Shown here one piece after another: positions 7,021-16,790 of a stretch of 64,000 nt of DNA (position 1 is the stretch's first letter; every line of letters starts with the position of its first letter). The stretch spans positions 38,018 to 102,017 of the forward strand of contig NZ_JAQCNJ010000006.1 of the NCBI RefSeq assembly GCF_028275055.1. Direction: 5' to 3'. A model generated the notes under the pieces. That model had not been told where the DNA came from. It worked only from the letters and a program-made list of their open reading frames with translations, and made no database searches. Made by a program: the position numbers and the translations under genes. Source of the stretch: Haloplanus sp. (GTDB lineage: Archaea > Halobacteriota > Halobacteria > Halobacteriales > Haloferacaceae).

Positions 7021-9237
7021 ATGGTCGACACTGACGCCGACGCCTTCGACTTCGACTTCGGCCGCCGGTCGCTTCTCGCCGCCCTCGCGGGCGCCGGAAC
7101 CGCGTCGCTGGCCGGTTGTCCGGCTTCGAACGGCGGGGGCGGGGGCGGCGACGGCGGTGAGGACCCGACCCCCACGACGACAGCCGACCCCGAGACGGCG
7201 AGCAGGCTGGCCGAGCGGTTCGCGCCGACCTTCGCGTTCGACACCGCCGAGCAGTGGCTTCCGACCGACCCCCGGCCGTACACGAGTGAACGCGACGGCC
7301 GGACGGTTGTCGACGGCTTCGACGCCCTCAACGGGTACACGAGTCGGCACGACGAGGCAGGCGACCCCCCGGAGCCGACGGTGTTCTACCACGTCGTCGA
7401 GTACGCGGACTCACCGCTCGCCGTTGTCCAGTTCTGGTACTACTTCGCGTTCGACCAGTTCACCACCAACTTCCACTGGCACGACTGGGAGGTGTTACAC
7501 GTGTTTGTCGACACCGGCACCGACGACCCACAACTGTTCGTCGCGAGTTCGCACTCCGAACGGGTGCCGAACAACGAACACCTCGACCCGGACCCGGACC
7601 GCGTGCCTCGGGTTCTCTCGGAACTCGGTTCCCACTCCAGTGCGCTGTCGCTGAACGACCGCCGAAACAGCTTCCAGCGTCTACCCCTCGATACCCTGCC
7701 GGCCGACATCACGAACCGAGCGCTCGACGCGGTCGAGCAGTTGGCCGACCTCCCGGCGGCCTACGGCCTCCCCCGGGACGAGGGTCTCCGACTCCCATAC
7801 GTCGTTCCCGAACTCGACGGCACGCCGGTCCACGAACACCCCGATCTGCCCGCCGTCGACCGCGACGCTCTCGTCCCCCGGCCGTTGACCGTCCGGTCGT
7901 TCGACGCCCTCTCCTCGCCCCCGACCGACCTCCCGTCCCGGGAGACGGGCCTCGTTTTCGCCCCCACAAACGAAGACGACGGCGACGTGACCTACGACCT
8001 CGTCCCGACCCGTGACCTCGAGACCATCGACGAGTTCACCGGGCCGCGATTGAGTTTCGAGTTTGCGGTTCCGGAACTCGCCGAGGACGCCATCGCGGGT
8101 CATATCACGACCGCGGGGACGCCGTGGAATCAACAGCGGTACAACGATCCGGTCGCGGATATCACTGAACCCGCACACCGGTCGGAACTGTCCGACCGCT
8201 ACGACGCCGTCTCGCCGCCCGGGCCGATCAACGACCTCGTCGCGACGGTGTCCGAGACGGTCCGGTCGCCGGTCGCCCCCGACGACGAGGGTGTCGAGAC
8301 GACCGACGCCTCCGTCGAGGCGGTAACCCTTCTCCAGAGTGACCCCGTCGCCGCACCGACGTTTCGCGGGGTTGCGATGCTCCGTGGCGTCGAGGCCGGC
8401 GACCACCGGTTGACGGTCAACGGGGCCGGCGTCGCTCCCCACACGGAACCGGTAACGGTCGGCGGGGGCGAGACGGAGGCGGCGACCGATACGGCCACGA
8501 CCACGACCACGGTCACCGCCGCCGCCGACGCCGACGGGACCAACGCCGTCACCCTCGCGGGCGTCGAGGGCGAGATTCCCCTCGTTCCTGCGGGCGAAGC
8601 GACCAAACTCGAGGTCGACGCCGACGGCACCGACGCGGATCTATCCACCCTCGCTGTCGACGACGACTTCGGCGGCCGACTGTACGAGGCGTCGGTCGAC
8701 GGTCCCGACGCCGTCTACATCCACCGCGGCGGGGCGTACACGGCGGAGGTCCGCGACGTCGACGACGCAGTCGGCGCATTCCGGGTCAACCCCTCCGGGA
8801 CCGATCCGGTCCGGATCGACCGCCCACGGACGGGGACGGCGTCGCTGGCGTCGTTCGTCGAAACGCTGGTCGCGGAGACAACGGACCGCCTCGGCGAGGT
8901 GGGGGACGATGACGATGACGACGACGACGCGGACGAGGGCGGCGACGACGACGACACGACCGGTGGCGGGGGGACGACCCAGACCTTCGGCGGCTTGCTC
9001 CGGGCGCTGGAAGCGGTCAGTGGCGCGGCGGGCCGCGCGGCCGACCGGGCCGAGGCGGGTGACCGGGGTGGATCGGATCGGGCACTCTCGGCGCTCGCGT
9101 CGAACCTTGACCGCGCCATCGAACGCTTCGATGGGCTCCGCGAGACGCTGCCGGCCGACCGGGCGGCCGCGACGGATCGGCAGTTGCGGGAGGCCCAGCG
9201 ACGGACGAACCAGGCGACCGCCGCGAAAAAACTTTAG
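7021..9237 (+). CDS. Large Tat-exported lipoprotein with Vps62-like DWE motif, function unknown
   Basis: The ATG at 7021 gives 738 residues. A twin-arginine signal (FGRRSLLAALAG) leads to a lipobox Cys in SLAGC at about residue 38, followed by a Gly-rich linker, so the protein should be exported folded and lipid-anchored outside. Residues about 60-230 contain FWYYFAFDQF and FHWHDWEVLHVFVD, resembling the FW..Y...HEGDWE core of Vps62/NPP1-like proteins. The C-terminal third is beta-rich, with an Asp/Glu tract (eight consecutive Asp near 8909-8932), then a helical region ending AKKL. No catalytic assignment is possible. The stop overlaps the purQ stop by 3 nt on the opposite strand. Confidence 0.7.
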   Translation: MVDTDADAFDFDFGRRSLLAALAGAGTASLAGCPASNGGGGGGDGGEDPTPTTTADPETASRLAERFAPTFAFDTAEQWLPTDPRPYTSERDGRTVVDGFDALNGYTSRHDEAGDPPEPTVFYHVVEYADSPLAVVQFWYYFAFDQFTTNFHWHDWEVLHVFVDTGTDDPQLFVASSHSERVPNNEHLDPDPDRVPRVLSELGSHSSALSLNDRRNSFQRLPLDTLPADITNRALDAVEQLADLPAAYGLPRDEGLRLPYVVPELDGTPVHEHPDLPAVDRDALVPRPLTVRSFDALSSPPTDLPSRETGLVFAPTNEDDGDVTYDLVPTRDLETIDEFTGPRLSFEFAVPELAEDAIAGHITTAGTPWNQQRYNDPVADITEPAHRSELSDRYDAVSPPGPINDLVATVSETVRSPVAPDDEGVETTDASVEAVTLLQSDPVAAPTFRGVAMLRGVEAGDHRLTVNGAGVAPHTEPVTVGGGETEAATDTATTTTTVTAAADADGTNAVTLAGVEGEIPLVPAGEATKLEVDADGTDADLSTLAVDDDFGGRLYEASVDGPDAVYIHRGGAYTAEVRDVDDAVGAFRVNPSGTDPVRIDRPRTGTASLASFVETLVAETTDRLGEVGDDDDDDDDADEGGDDDDTTGGGGTTQTFGGLLRALEAVSGAAGRAADRAEAGDRGGSDRALSALASNLDRAIERFDGLRETLPADRAAATDRQLREAQRRTNQATAAKKL

Positions 9238-9926
9238 ACGGTCGCCGACGTGGCCCCGAACCCACGCAGGAGCACCGCCCCGTCCGTCCCACCGAGGTCG
9301 GGGAGTGTCGCCCGTTCGGGGTGGGGCATCATCACCGCTGTCGTTCGTTTCTCGCCGACGACGCCGGCGACGTTGTCCCGCGAGCCGTTGGGGTTGGCGT
9401 CGTCGGTGACCACGCCCTCGGCGTCGCAGTACCGAAGCAGGATCCGGTCGTCCTCTATCAGTCGCTCGTGGGTGTCGTCGTCAGCCTCGAATCGGCCCTC
9501 GCCGTGGGCGATAGGGAGTTCCAGTACGTCGCCCTCGTCGTACCCCCGCGTCCACGGCGACTCGGTCGTCTCGACCCGGACGTGGACCCGTTCACACTGG
9601 AAACGCGCGCTCCGGTTGACGGTGAACGCGCCCGGGGTAAGACCGGCTTCACAGCCGATCTGTGCGCCGTTACAGACGCCGAGGACCGGAATGCCCTCGC
9701 TCGCCGCCTCGCACACCGCGTCGATGACCGGCGTGCGTGCGGCCATCACCCCTGCCCGGAGATAGTCGCCGTAGGAGAAGCCGCCGGGGAGCAACACACC
9801 GGTCGCGTTCTCGGGCAGGCCGTTCTCGTACCAGACGCGTTCGGCGTCGATCCCGAGGTGAGACAGCGCGCGAACGGAGTCGCGGTCACAGTTGCTCCCG
9901 CCGAACTGGAGCACTGCGACCGTCAT
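9234..9926 (-). CDS. purQ: Phosphoribosylformylglycinamidine synthase subunit PurQ
   Basis: This 230-residue class I glutamine amidotransferase supplies ammonia for conversion of FGAR to FGAM in de novo purine synthesis. The nucleophile is Cys85 in LGVCNGAQIG, and the His/Glu of the triad is in MMPHPERA near residue 203. PGGFSYGDYLRAG is typical of PurQ. The ATG at 9926 overlaps the TGA of purS (ATGA), which indicates translational coupling. PurQ, PurS and PurL form the archaeal/Gram-positive type complex; purL is not in the window. Confidence 0.95.
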   Translation of the reverse strand: MTVAVLQFGGSNCDRDSVRALSHLGIDAERVWYENGLPENATGVLLPGGFSYGDYLRAGVMAARTPVIDAVCEAASEGIPVLGVCNGAQIGCEAGLTPGAFTVNRSARFQCERVHVRVETTESPWTRGYDEGDVLELPIAHGEGRFEADDDTHERLIEDDRILLRYCDAEGVVTDDANPNGSRDNVAGVVGEKRTTAVMMPHPERATLPDLGGTDGAVLLRGFGATSATV

Positions 9927-10174
9927 CGGCCCGAAACCTCAACCTCGTAGTCGTGGATGGTCGGGTTCGCCAGCAGTCGCTCGGCCATCTCGTCGGCGCG
10001 GTCGCGCGCCGCCTCACTGTTCTCGGCGTCGAGGTCGATCTCGAACCGGTCGGTCGACCGGAGGTCGTCGAGTTCGAACCCGAGTCGTTCGAGCGCCTGC
10101 TGTGTCGTTTCGGCCTCCGGATCGAGAACCCCGCGCTTGAGCCGGATCGTGACCGTCGCGGTGTATGCCGTCAT
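9923..10174 (-). CDS. purS: Phosphoribosylformylglycinamidine synthase subunit PurS
   Basis: The protein has 83 residues from the ATG at 10174 (MTAYTATVTIRLKRGV). It shows the small PurS ferredoxin-like fold sequence VLDPEAETTQQALERLGF and the C-terminal ERLLANPTIHDYEVEV. PurS is the docking subunit that brings PurQ and PurL together. An upstream in-frame start (MATHGRP) is possible but less like the family. It is the first gene of purS-purQ. Confidence 0.93.
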   Translation of the reverse strand: MTAYTATVTIRLKRGVLDPEAETTQQALERLGFELDDLRSTDRFEIDLDAENSEAARDRADEMAERLLANPTIHDYEVEVSGR

Positions 10175-10265
10175 CGGTCGACCGTGGGTGGCCACGAGGC
10201 AAAGCCGTTTTGGAGTGCCGGCCTCCGGCCGAACGGCGTAGATCGCTCGGCCCGCTAGCGTTCGT

Positions 10266-10397
10266 ATGGCCGTCCAGTAACCCGACCGACTCCACCATCT
10301 CTGTCTGTGCTTTCGGTCGCTGCTCGTCTCGGCGGCGGTCTACCGGTTCACGACGAGCCTGCTGTACGACCAGCCACGGCCCGGCGTCGGTCCGTAG
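10266..10397 (+). pseudogene. Possible small-protein remnant with an in-frame stop at codon 5
   Basis: An ATG at 10266 is followed by an in-frame TAA at 10278 and then a frame that stays open to a TAG at 10395-10397, directly abutting the purC stop. The open part encodes a short hydrophobic, arginine-bearing peptide (RSLLVSAAVYRFTTSLLYD). It looks more like a decayed or misread small membrane protein than random translation. The rest of the purS-purC gap (10175-10265) shows nothing recognisable. Confidence 0.2.
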
Positions 10398-11411
10398 TTA
10401 CAGGGTGCGGACGGCGTCGACGGCGTCCGTAACCGGCGGAGCGTCGAACCACGACCCCCCGGTGTAGGCGTTCGCGCCAGCGGCGTACAGATCCGAGACG
10501 GCGGTCACGACCGACGCCGGAAGCGGGTCGGGGTCGGCGGCACAGCGGTCGCGCCAGTCGGCGACATCCAGACGGTCGGCCTCGGCCTTTGCCTCGCTCA
10601 CCGCCTCGACCCACCCGGGGTCGGCCCGCTTGTAGTACTGGCGAACCACCTCCTTCGACACCTCCTGACCGTCGTAGGCAAAGCGATTCTCGTCGAACGT
10701 CCCCACCACGTCGGCCACCTTCACCTCCCCGTCGACGTAGCAACACTCGATCTTGCCGTCCTCGTGGACGAACCCGGCGTTCTCGGCGCGGTCGGTGACG
10801 ACGCGGTTCACCTCGCGGGCGAGAACGTCGAGGTCGTCGAGGGCGGCCGCGCCGGCGATACGGTTGGCCTCGGCCCTGTCGAGATACCGGTCCTGTTCCT
10901 CGTACTTCGTCGAGAACTCCACCACAGGGTCCGGCAGGTCGACCGGCTCCTCGGGCCAGTCGCCGCGGTCGAGACCGTACTCGCGCGGTTTGCCACGCCG
11001 CCGGAGGCTCGATCCCACCGGGACTGTGTTGCGAAAAACGATCTCCAGCGGGATCAGGTAGTTGTTCCCGGCCGCGCGGTGGAAGGCGTCGTAGTCGTAC
11101 GCGCCCTCCTCGAAGGGCAGATCCGGCACCCGAACGAGTTCGATAGCGAGTTCCCGTGGCGCGTCGTCGACGGCCGACAACTGCACCGCGTCCGGTCCCA
11201 CGCCACGGTAGTGGGTCGACACACCCTCTGATTCCAGCAGTTCGAAGTTGAACGCACCCATCGTACAAAGGCTCCGTCCCTTTTTGGGGATTCGGTCGGG
11301 CATCGCCCCCCAATCGAACACGGAGTAGTCGTCGGTGAAGTCGAAGCGCCCCCGCCCCGTCGCCGTCGCCGTGGGTTCGCGCTCGACGCGGAACTCCTTG
11401 ACGCTCGTCAT
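10398..11411 (-). CDS. purC: Phosphoribosylaminoimidazole-succinocarboxamide synthase
   Basis: The ATG at 11411 ([17 protein letters not shown]) gives 337 residues, longer than the 230-240 of bacterial PurC but usual for haloarchaea. It contains [21 protein letters not shown]-like [30 protein letters not shown] and [11 protein letters not shown]. These are hallmarks of SAICAR synthase, which joins CAIR and aspartate with ATP. It lies in the same direction as purS-purQ, with a 223-nt gap, so it probably has its own promoter. Confidence 0.93.
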   Translation of the reverse strand: MTSVKEFRVEREPTATATGRGRFDFTDDYSVFDWGAMPDRIPKKGRSLCTMGAFNFELLESEGVSTHYRGVGPDAVQLSAVDDAPRELAIELVRVPDLPFEEGAYDYDAFHRAAGNNYLIPLEIVFRNTVPVGSSLRRRGKPREYGLDRGDWPEEPVDLPDPVVEFSTKYEEQDRYLDRAEANRIAGAAALDDLDVLAREVNRVVTDRAENAGFVHEDGKIECCYVDGEVKVADVVGTFDENRFAYDGQEVSKEVVRQYYKRADPGWVEAVSEAKAEADRLDVADWRDRCAADPDPLPASVVTAVSDLYAAGANAYTGGSWFDAPPVTDAVDAVRTL

Positions 11412-11503
11412 GGTGGCGTTCGCGCGCGCCGTCGGCAAGAAGCTTTCAGTTCCGACGCCCCCGACCCCCGAACGATTTTACGACGGCGCGCCACGGTACG
11501 AGC

Positions 11504-12028
11504 GTGTCACGTCCCCCCGCCCCGCCGGAGGAGGTCCCCGCCGACCCAGGGTCAGCGGGGTCCGACCTCGATCCGGACGTTGCGGCCGACCTCCGGCGCC
11601 TCCGTGGCCTGAGTCATTTTCTCGACGACTCCATCCGGATCCCCGGCACCACCTACCGCGTCGGTGTCGAACCCTTGCTTGGCCTCCTCCCCGTCGCCGG
11701 CGACGCCGCCGGCCTCGTGTTCTCGGCGTACGTTCTCGCCGTTGCCGTCCGAACGGGCGTCCCGCGGGCGACGCTCGGCCGGATCGTCCTGACGCTCTGG
11801 CTCGACGCCACCGTCGGGTCGGTTCCGCTTCTCGGCGATCTGTTCGACGCCTACTGGAAGGCGAACCTGCGGTCGACCCGCCTGCTCGATGCCCGTCTCG
11901 CCGACCCCGAGAGCGCGGCGGCCGACCGCCGGTACCTGCAACGAGCCGGCGTTCTCGTCGCCTGCCTCGGCTGTCTCGGTCTCGCCGGGGTTGTCGCGCT
12001 CGGCTGGTGGCTCGCCGGCATGGTCTGA
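11504..12028 (+). CDS. DUF4112 membrane protein
   Basis: Translation begins at a GTG (11504) because no in-frame ATG occurs until the very end; the product is 174 residues. It carries LSHFLDDSIRIPGTTYRVGVEPLLGLLPVAGDAAG and LWLDATVGSVPLLGDLFDAYWKAN, the signature of DUF4112. There are about three hydrophobic segments (residues ~57-80, 95-113, 146-170). The role of the family is unknown. The gene is transcribed with pus10, which starts 43 nt downstream. Confidence 0.85.
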   Translation: MSRPPAPPEEVPADPGSAGSDLDPDVAADLRRLRGLSHFLDDSIRIPGTTYRVGVEPLLGLLPVAGDAAGLVFSAYVLAVAVRTGVPRATLGRIVLTLWLDATVGSVPLLGDLFDAYWKANLRSTRLLDARLADPESAAADRRYLQRAGVLVACLGCLGLAGVVALGWWLAGMV

Positions 12029-12071
12029 GCGGAATGGCAAGACAGTTACGCGAGCCGACCTCCCGACCGGT

Positions 12072-13379
12072 ATGAGCCTTCTCGACGACGCCCGACGGCT
12101 CGCCGCGACCGGCCCCGTCTGTGACGCCTGTCTCGGGCGCGTCTTCGCCGACCGGAGTTTCGGACTGACCAACGCCGAACGTGGGCGGTCGCTCCGCGTC
12201 GCCGTCGCCCTCGACGACGACGACGATTTCGACCCCGTCACCGTCGAGGACTGCTGGGTCTGTGAGGGGCGGTGTGGCGAGTTCGACGACTGGGCCGCCC
12301 GCGCCGCCGACACCGTCGGGAACGTCGAGTTCGACACCTATCAGGTCGGCACCCGGACGCCGCCGCTGATCGAGGAAAACGAGCGACTGCTCCGTGAGGA
12401 GGTGGGACGCGACCCCGAGATGGCGCTTGCCCCCGACGGCGACGCCGCGGGCGAGCCGTTCAAAATGGAGTTCAACCGCGAGGTCGGCAAACGCGTCGGC
12501 CGTCTCGTCGACGCCGAGGTGGAGTTCGAGCGGCCGGACGTGCAGTTCATCGTCGACCTCGACGCCGACCGGGTCGAGGCGGAGATCAACTCCGCGTTCG
12601 TCTACGGCCGGTACCGGAAACTCGAACGCGACATCCCACAGACCGAGTGGCCCTGCCGGGAGTGTCAGGGGAGCGGCCGGCAGGGACGCGAGCCCTGTGA
12701 CCACTGCGGCGGGTCGGGCTACCTCTACGAGCGCAGCGTGGAGGAACTCACCGCACCGGTCGTCGAGGACGTGATGGACGGCGTCGACGCCCTCTTTCAC
12801 GGCGCGGGTCGCGAGGACGTGGACGCCAGGATGCTCGGCACCGGTCGCCCCTTCGTCATCGAGGTGAAAGAGCCCCGCCGCCGCCGTGTCGACGTCGACC
12901 GTCTCGAGGCGGACGTGAACGCCTTTGCCGACGGCGCGGTGGAGGTCGAGGGGCTCCGTCTCGCGACCTACGAGATGGTCGAGCGCGTGAAACGACTCGA
13001 CGCGAGCAAGACCTACCGCGCCGCCGTCGCGTTCGACGCCGACATCGAGGCGGACGCCCTCGACGCGGCGCTTGCGAGTCTCGACGGCGCGACGGTCGAA
13101 CAGGAGACGCCGAGCCGGGTCGACCACCGCCGGGCGAGCATGACTCGGACCCGCGAGGTGTACGACGCCGACGGTGAGTTCGAGGATCCACGCCACGCGA
13201 CCGTCGAGGTCCACGGGGCCGGCGGACTCTACGTAAAGGAACTCGTCTCGGGCGACGACGGCCGGACAGAGCCGAGTCTGGCGGGGCTGCTCGGTGTCGG
13301 CGCACGCGTCACCGCCCTCGACGTTCTCGCCGTCGAGGGCGAGGCAGGTTCCTTCGAGAACGGGGAGTACTTTGTGTAA
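12072..13379 (+). CDS. pus10: tRNA pseudouridine(54/55) synthase Pus10
   Basis: The ATG at 12072 gives 435 residues. N-terminal zinc-type cysteines (Cys17, Cys20, Cys61, Cys64) and a THUMP-like region precede the catalytic domain with AGREDVDARMLGTGRPF (about 245-261), whose Asp is the nucleophile. In archaea Pus10 makes pseudouridine 54 and 55 in the T-loop of tRNA. Residues about 195-219 hold two CxxC pairs with Gly-rich spacers (CRECQGSG, CDHCGGSG), a DnaJ-type zinc hairpin inserted just before the catalytic core. It lies between DUF4112 and pepF on the same strand. Confidence 0.93.
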   Translation: MSLLDDARRLAATGPVCDACLGRVFADRSFGLTNAERGRSLRVAVALDDDDDFDPVTVEDCWVCEGRCGEFDDWAARAADTVGNVEFDTYQVGTRTPPLIEENERLLREEVGRDPEMALAPDGDAAGEPFKMEFNREVGKRVGRLVDAEVEFERPDVQFIVDLDADRVEAEINSAFVYGRYRKLERDIPQTEWPCRECQGSGRQGREPCDHCGGSGYLYERSVEELTAPVVEDVMDGVDALFHGAGREDVDARMLGTGRPFVIEVKEPRRRRVDVDRLEADVNAFADGAVEVEGLRLATYEMVERVKRLDASKTYRAAVAFDADIEADALDAALASLDGATVEQETPSRVDHRRASMTRTREVYDADGEFEDPRHATVEVHGAGGLYVKELVSGDDGRTEPSLAGLLGVGARVTALDVLAVEGEAGSFENGEYFV

Positions 13380-13420
13380 CACACGAACGCTTACGACGAC
13401 CGCTCCCCAACGCTGACCCG

Positions 13421-15214
13421 ATGAGTTCGGTTCCTGAACGGAGCGAGATCGACGACGAGAACAAGTGGGATCTGGAGAGCATCTTCGCGAGCGACGAGGA
13501 CTGGGAGACGGCCCTCGCCGACATCAGCGACCGGATCGACGACCTCTCGGTGTACGAGGGGCGGGTGACCGAGAGCCCGGAGACGCTGCTCGAACTGCTC
13601 GAACTGCGGGAGGATCTCCTGCGGGACGTGTCGACGGTGTCGACATACGCCAGCCTCCGGAGTAGCGAGGACACGAGAGACGGCGAGTACCAGGCCATGT
13701 CGGCCCGGGCGGAGTCGCTCGCGGCCGACGCCCGGAGCGCCGCGAGCTTTGTTCGGCCGGAACTACAGGCCCTCGACCGCGCGGAACTCGACGACTTCGT
13801 CGAGACCGAACCTGTTCTCGCCGAATACGACCACTACTTCGACGACGTGCTTCGCGCGAAGCCACACACCCGTTCGAAGGAGGTCGAGGAGCTGCTCGCG
13901 GACCTCTCGGACGTGACCGACGCCGCGAGCGACGTCTACTCCATGCTCTCGAACGCCGATATGGAGTTCCCGACCGTCGAGAACCCTGACGGCGAGGACG
14001 TGGAGATCACGCTTGGCAACTTCACCAAACTCCAGAAGCATCCAAACCGCTCGTTCCGCCGCGAGGTCCACGAGGTTTTCTACGACCACTGGGCGGACGT
14101 GCGCAACGGCGTCGGGACGGCGTTGAAAAAGAGCGTGACCTCGGACGTGAAGCTCGCTCGCGCCCGCAACTACGACACCGCCCGCGAGGCGGCGCTCGAC
14201 GGGCCGAACGTCCCTATCGACGCCTACGACACGCTCGTCGACACCGTTCGGGAGAACCTCGACTACCTCCACCGTCACGCCGACCTCAAAGCCACCGCGC
14301 TCGGTGTCGACGACCTGCGGATGTGGGACCTCTACGCGTCGATGGCCGACGGGGAGCCGCCGTCGATCCCCTACGGACAGGCGGTCGAGTACGTCGTCGA
14401 CGCGGTCGAACCGCTCGGCGAGGCGTATCAGGAACGGCTGGCCGAGGGACTCGACTCCCGGTGGGTCGACGTTTACGAGAACCGCGGCAAGCGCTCGGGT
14501 GCGTTCTCGGCGGGCACGTACGACACCCAGCCGTTCATCCTCATGAACTACCAGAACGACGTGTCGTCGATGTACACACTGGCCCACGAGCTCGGCCACT
14601 CGATGCACTCGGAGTTGGCCAACGAAGCCCAGCCGTGGCAGTACAGCGACTACGACATCTTCGTCGCCGAGGTGGCGAGTACGGTCAACGAGACGCTGCT
14701 CACCCACCACCTGCTGGAGACCGTCGACGACGACACGCTCCGCCGACACGTTCTCGACGAGTACCTCGAACGCTTCCGGTCGACGTTGTTTCGCCAGACC
14801 ATGTTCGCGGAGTTCGAACTCCGGATCCACGAGACCGTCGAGAACGACGGCGCGCTCACCCCCGACCGGTTCGACGACCTGTACCGCGAGTTGAAAGAGG
14901 CGTTCTACGAACCCGCGGTCGTCGACGACCGGATTGCCCGCGAGTGGATGCGGATCCCCCACTTCTACTACGGCTACTACGTCTACCAGTACAGCACGGG
15001 TATCAGCGCGGCGACGGCAATCGTCGACCGGATCCGGTCCGAGGGCGAGAACGCCGCCGCGGACTACCGCGAAGCCCTGCGGATGGGTGGCTCCGCGTAT
15101 CCCGCCGAAATCCTGGAGCAGGCCGGCGTGGACACGACCGACGCGGGGTACATCGAGACGGCGCTTTCGACATACGACGAGACGCTGGACGAGATGGAAC
15201 GGCTGATCCGGTAG
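13421..15214 (+). CDS. pepF: Oligoendopeptidase F (M3B metallopeptidase)
   Basis: At 597 residues this is full length for PepF. The thermolysin-like zinc motif AHELGHSMHSE places HELGH at residues 389-393, and the third ligand region is FVAEVASTVNETLL. The N-terminal helical domain (residues 1-200) forms the substrate-limiting lid. The enzyme cuts short peptides in the cytoplasm and probably recycles peptides released by the proteasome; the proteasome-activating ATPase PAN follows 119 nt downstream on the same strand. Confidence 0.95.
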   Translation: MSSVPERSEIDDENKWDLESIFASDEDWETALADISDRIDDLSVYEGRVTESPETLLELLELREDLLRDVSTVSTYASLRSSEDTRDGEYQAMSARAESLAADARSAASFVRPELQALDRAELDDFVETEPVLAEYDHYFDDVLRAKPHTRSKEVEELLADLSDVTDAASDVYSMLSNADMEFPTVENPDGEDVEITLGNFTKLQKHPNRSFRREVHEVFYDHWADVRNGVGTALKKSVTSDVKLARARNYDTAREAALDGPNVPIDAYDTLVDTVRENLDYLHRHADLKATALGVDDLRMWDLYASMADGEPPSIPYGQAVEYVVDAVEPLGEAYQERLAEGLDSRWVDVYENRGKRSGAFSAGTYDTQPFILMNYQNDVSSMYTLAHELGHSMHSELANEAQPWQYSDYDIFVAEVASTVNETLLTHHLLETVDDDTLRRHVLDEYLERFRSTLFRQTMFAEFELRIHETVENDGALTPDRFDDLYRELKEAFYEPAVVDDRIAREWMRIPHFYYGYYVYQYSTGISAATAIVDRIRSEGENAAADYREALRMGGSAYPAEILEQAGVDTTDAGYIETALSTYDETLDEMERLIR

Positions 15215-15333
15215 ACAGCCCGGTACTCCCTCGGGATCACGGGTGCGTCCCACCGGCGGTGTCAGTCGGGGTTCGCGTCCGGGTTCGCGTACCCAAAGGC
15301 CCATTTACACCCGCTACTTAGGAAAGATAACCA

Positions 15334-16563
15334 ATGTCACGGAGTCCGTCGCTTCCGGACCGCCCGCGGTTGGATCTGGATCCCGAGATGTCCGACGCGG
15401 AGCGGCTGGACGCCATCCAGCAACATTACGAGCGGATGATCCGCGTCAACGAGGAACTGGCAGAGCGGCTCGATGAAACCGACGACCGTCGCGAGGAACT
15501 GATGGAAGAGGTCGACCATCTCAAGCGCCGAAACGAGGTGCTGAAGACCTCGTCACTGTACGTTGCCACCGTCGAAGAGGTGGCCGACGACGGCGTCATC
15601 ATCAAACAGCACGGCAACAATCAGGAGGTGCTCACCGAACCGTCCCCGCGCATCCGAAAGGAACTCGCTGCGGGCGACCGCGTCGCCGTCAACGACTCCT
15701 TCAGCGTGCAGGCGATTCTCGACGACGAGACGGATTCGCGAGCACAAGCCATGGAGGTCGAGGAGTCGCCGACGGTCACCTACGACGACATCGGCGGCAT
15801 CGGCGACCAGGTGCGCGAGGTGCGCGAGGCCGTCGAGGACCCCCTGTTGACGCCGGAACTGTTCGAAAAGGTCGGCGTCGATCCGCCGTCGGGTGTCCTG
15901 CTCCACGGCCCGCCGGGGACGGGGAAAACGATGCTCGCAAAGGCCGTCGCCAACGAGACGGACGCCACATTCATCAAAATGGCCGGCTCCGAACTCGTCC
16001 GGAAGTTCATCGGCGAGGGGTCCCGACTGGTCCGTGATCTCTTCGAACTCGCCGAGGAGCGCCAGCCGGCGGTCATCTTTATCGACGAGATCGACTCCGT
16101 CGCCGCCAAGCGGACGGACTCGAAGACCTCCGGCGACGCCGAGGTCCAGCGGACGATGATGCAACTGCTCTCCGAGATGGACGGCTTCGACGACCGCGGC
16201 GAGATTCGGATCATGGCCGCGACCAACCGGTTCGACATGCTCGACGAGGCGATTCTCCGCCCCGGCCGGTTCGACCGGCTCATCGAGGTGCCAAAGCCCG
16301 ACGCCGAGGGCCGCGCTCAGATCCTCAGCATCCACACCCGCGACATGAACGTCGACGACGACGTCGACTTCGCGGAACTGGCCGACGATCTCGACGACTA
16401 CAGCGGCGCCGACCTCGCCTCCCTCGCGACGGAGGCCGGGATGTTCGCCATCCGCGACGACCGCACCCTCGTCACGATGGCCGACTTCCGCGACGCAAAG
16501 GCGAAAATCGAGGACAACGAGGACTCCGGCCCGGTGATGGCTTTCACTGACTACCAGTACTGA
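15334..16563 (+). CDS. pan: Proteasome-activating nucleotidase
   Basis: This 409-residue AAA ATPase has an N-terminal coiled coil (about 20-70), an OB domain (about 74-135) and the ATPase core. Walker A is GPPGTGKT (192-199), Walker B is VIFIDEID (about 247-254), and the SRH has RPGRFDRLIEVP. It unfolds substrates and feeds them to the 20S proteasome. The C terminus is DYQY; a canonical HbYX gate-opening motif would have Tyr as the penultimate residue, so the tail is only similar to it. Haloarchaea often have two PAN paralogues, and which one this is cannot be told here. Confidence 0.95.
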   Translation: MSRSPSLPDRPRLDLDPEMSDAERLDAIQQHYERMIRVNEELAERLDETDDRREELMEEVDHLKRRNEVLKTSSLYVATVEEVADDGVIIKQHGNNQEVLTEPSPRIRKELAAGDRVAVNDSFSVQAILDDETDSRAQAMEVEESPTVTYDDIGGIGDQVREVREAVEDPLLTPELFEKVGVDPPSGVLLHGPPGTGKTMLAKAVANETDATFIKMAGSELVRKFIGEGSRLVRDLFELAEERQPAVIFIDEIDSVAAKRTDSKTSGDAEVQRTMMQLLSEMDGFDDRGEIRIMAATNRFDMLDEAILRPGRFDRLIEVPKPDAEGRAQILSIHTRDMNVDDDVDFAELADDLDDYSGADLASLATEAGMFAIRDDRTLVTMADFRDAKAKIEDNEDSGPVMAFTDYQY

Positions 16564-16790
16564 GTCCGACCGGTTCCCGACGGATCGCTTTTTCTCGACC
16601 CGTTCTTCGGTGGTCGGTTCCGGGCAACCGCCGCGTACCGTGGTGTCGGTTCTCGGACGGACCGCCGTGCCCGCCGGCGTGTGTCGTCGGCATGACCTCC
16701 GATACACGGCGCTCGAAGGTCCGTACCGCCCACATCGTCCGGAGCGCCGACGGCTTTTTAGCCGCGCTCCCCCTACCTGAAACGACTGCG

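Noticed and set aside
6924..7034. 36-codon open frame overlapping the start of the Tat lipoprotein gene
   Set aside because: Its Pro/Arg/Ser-rich peptide (RPASPRSGCPGRP) has no hydrophobic or helical pattern and it ends within the Tat gene start. No promoter spacing supports it.
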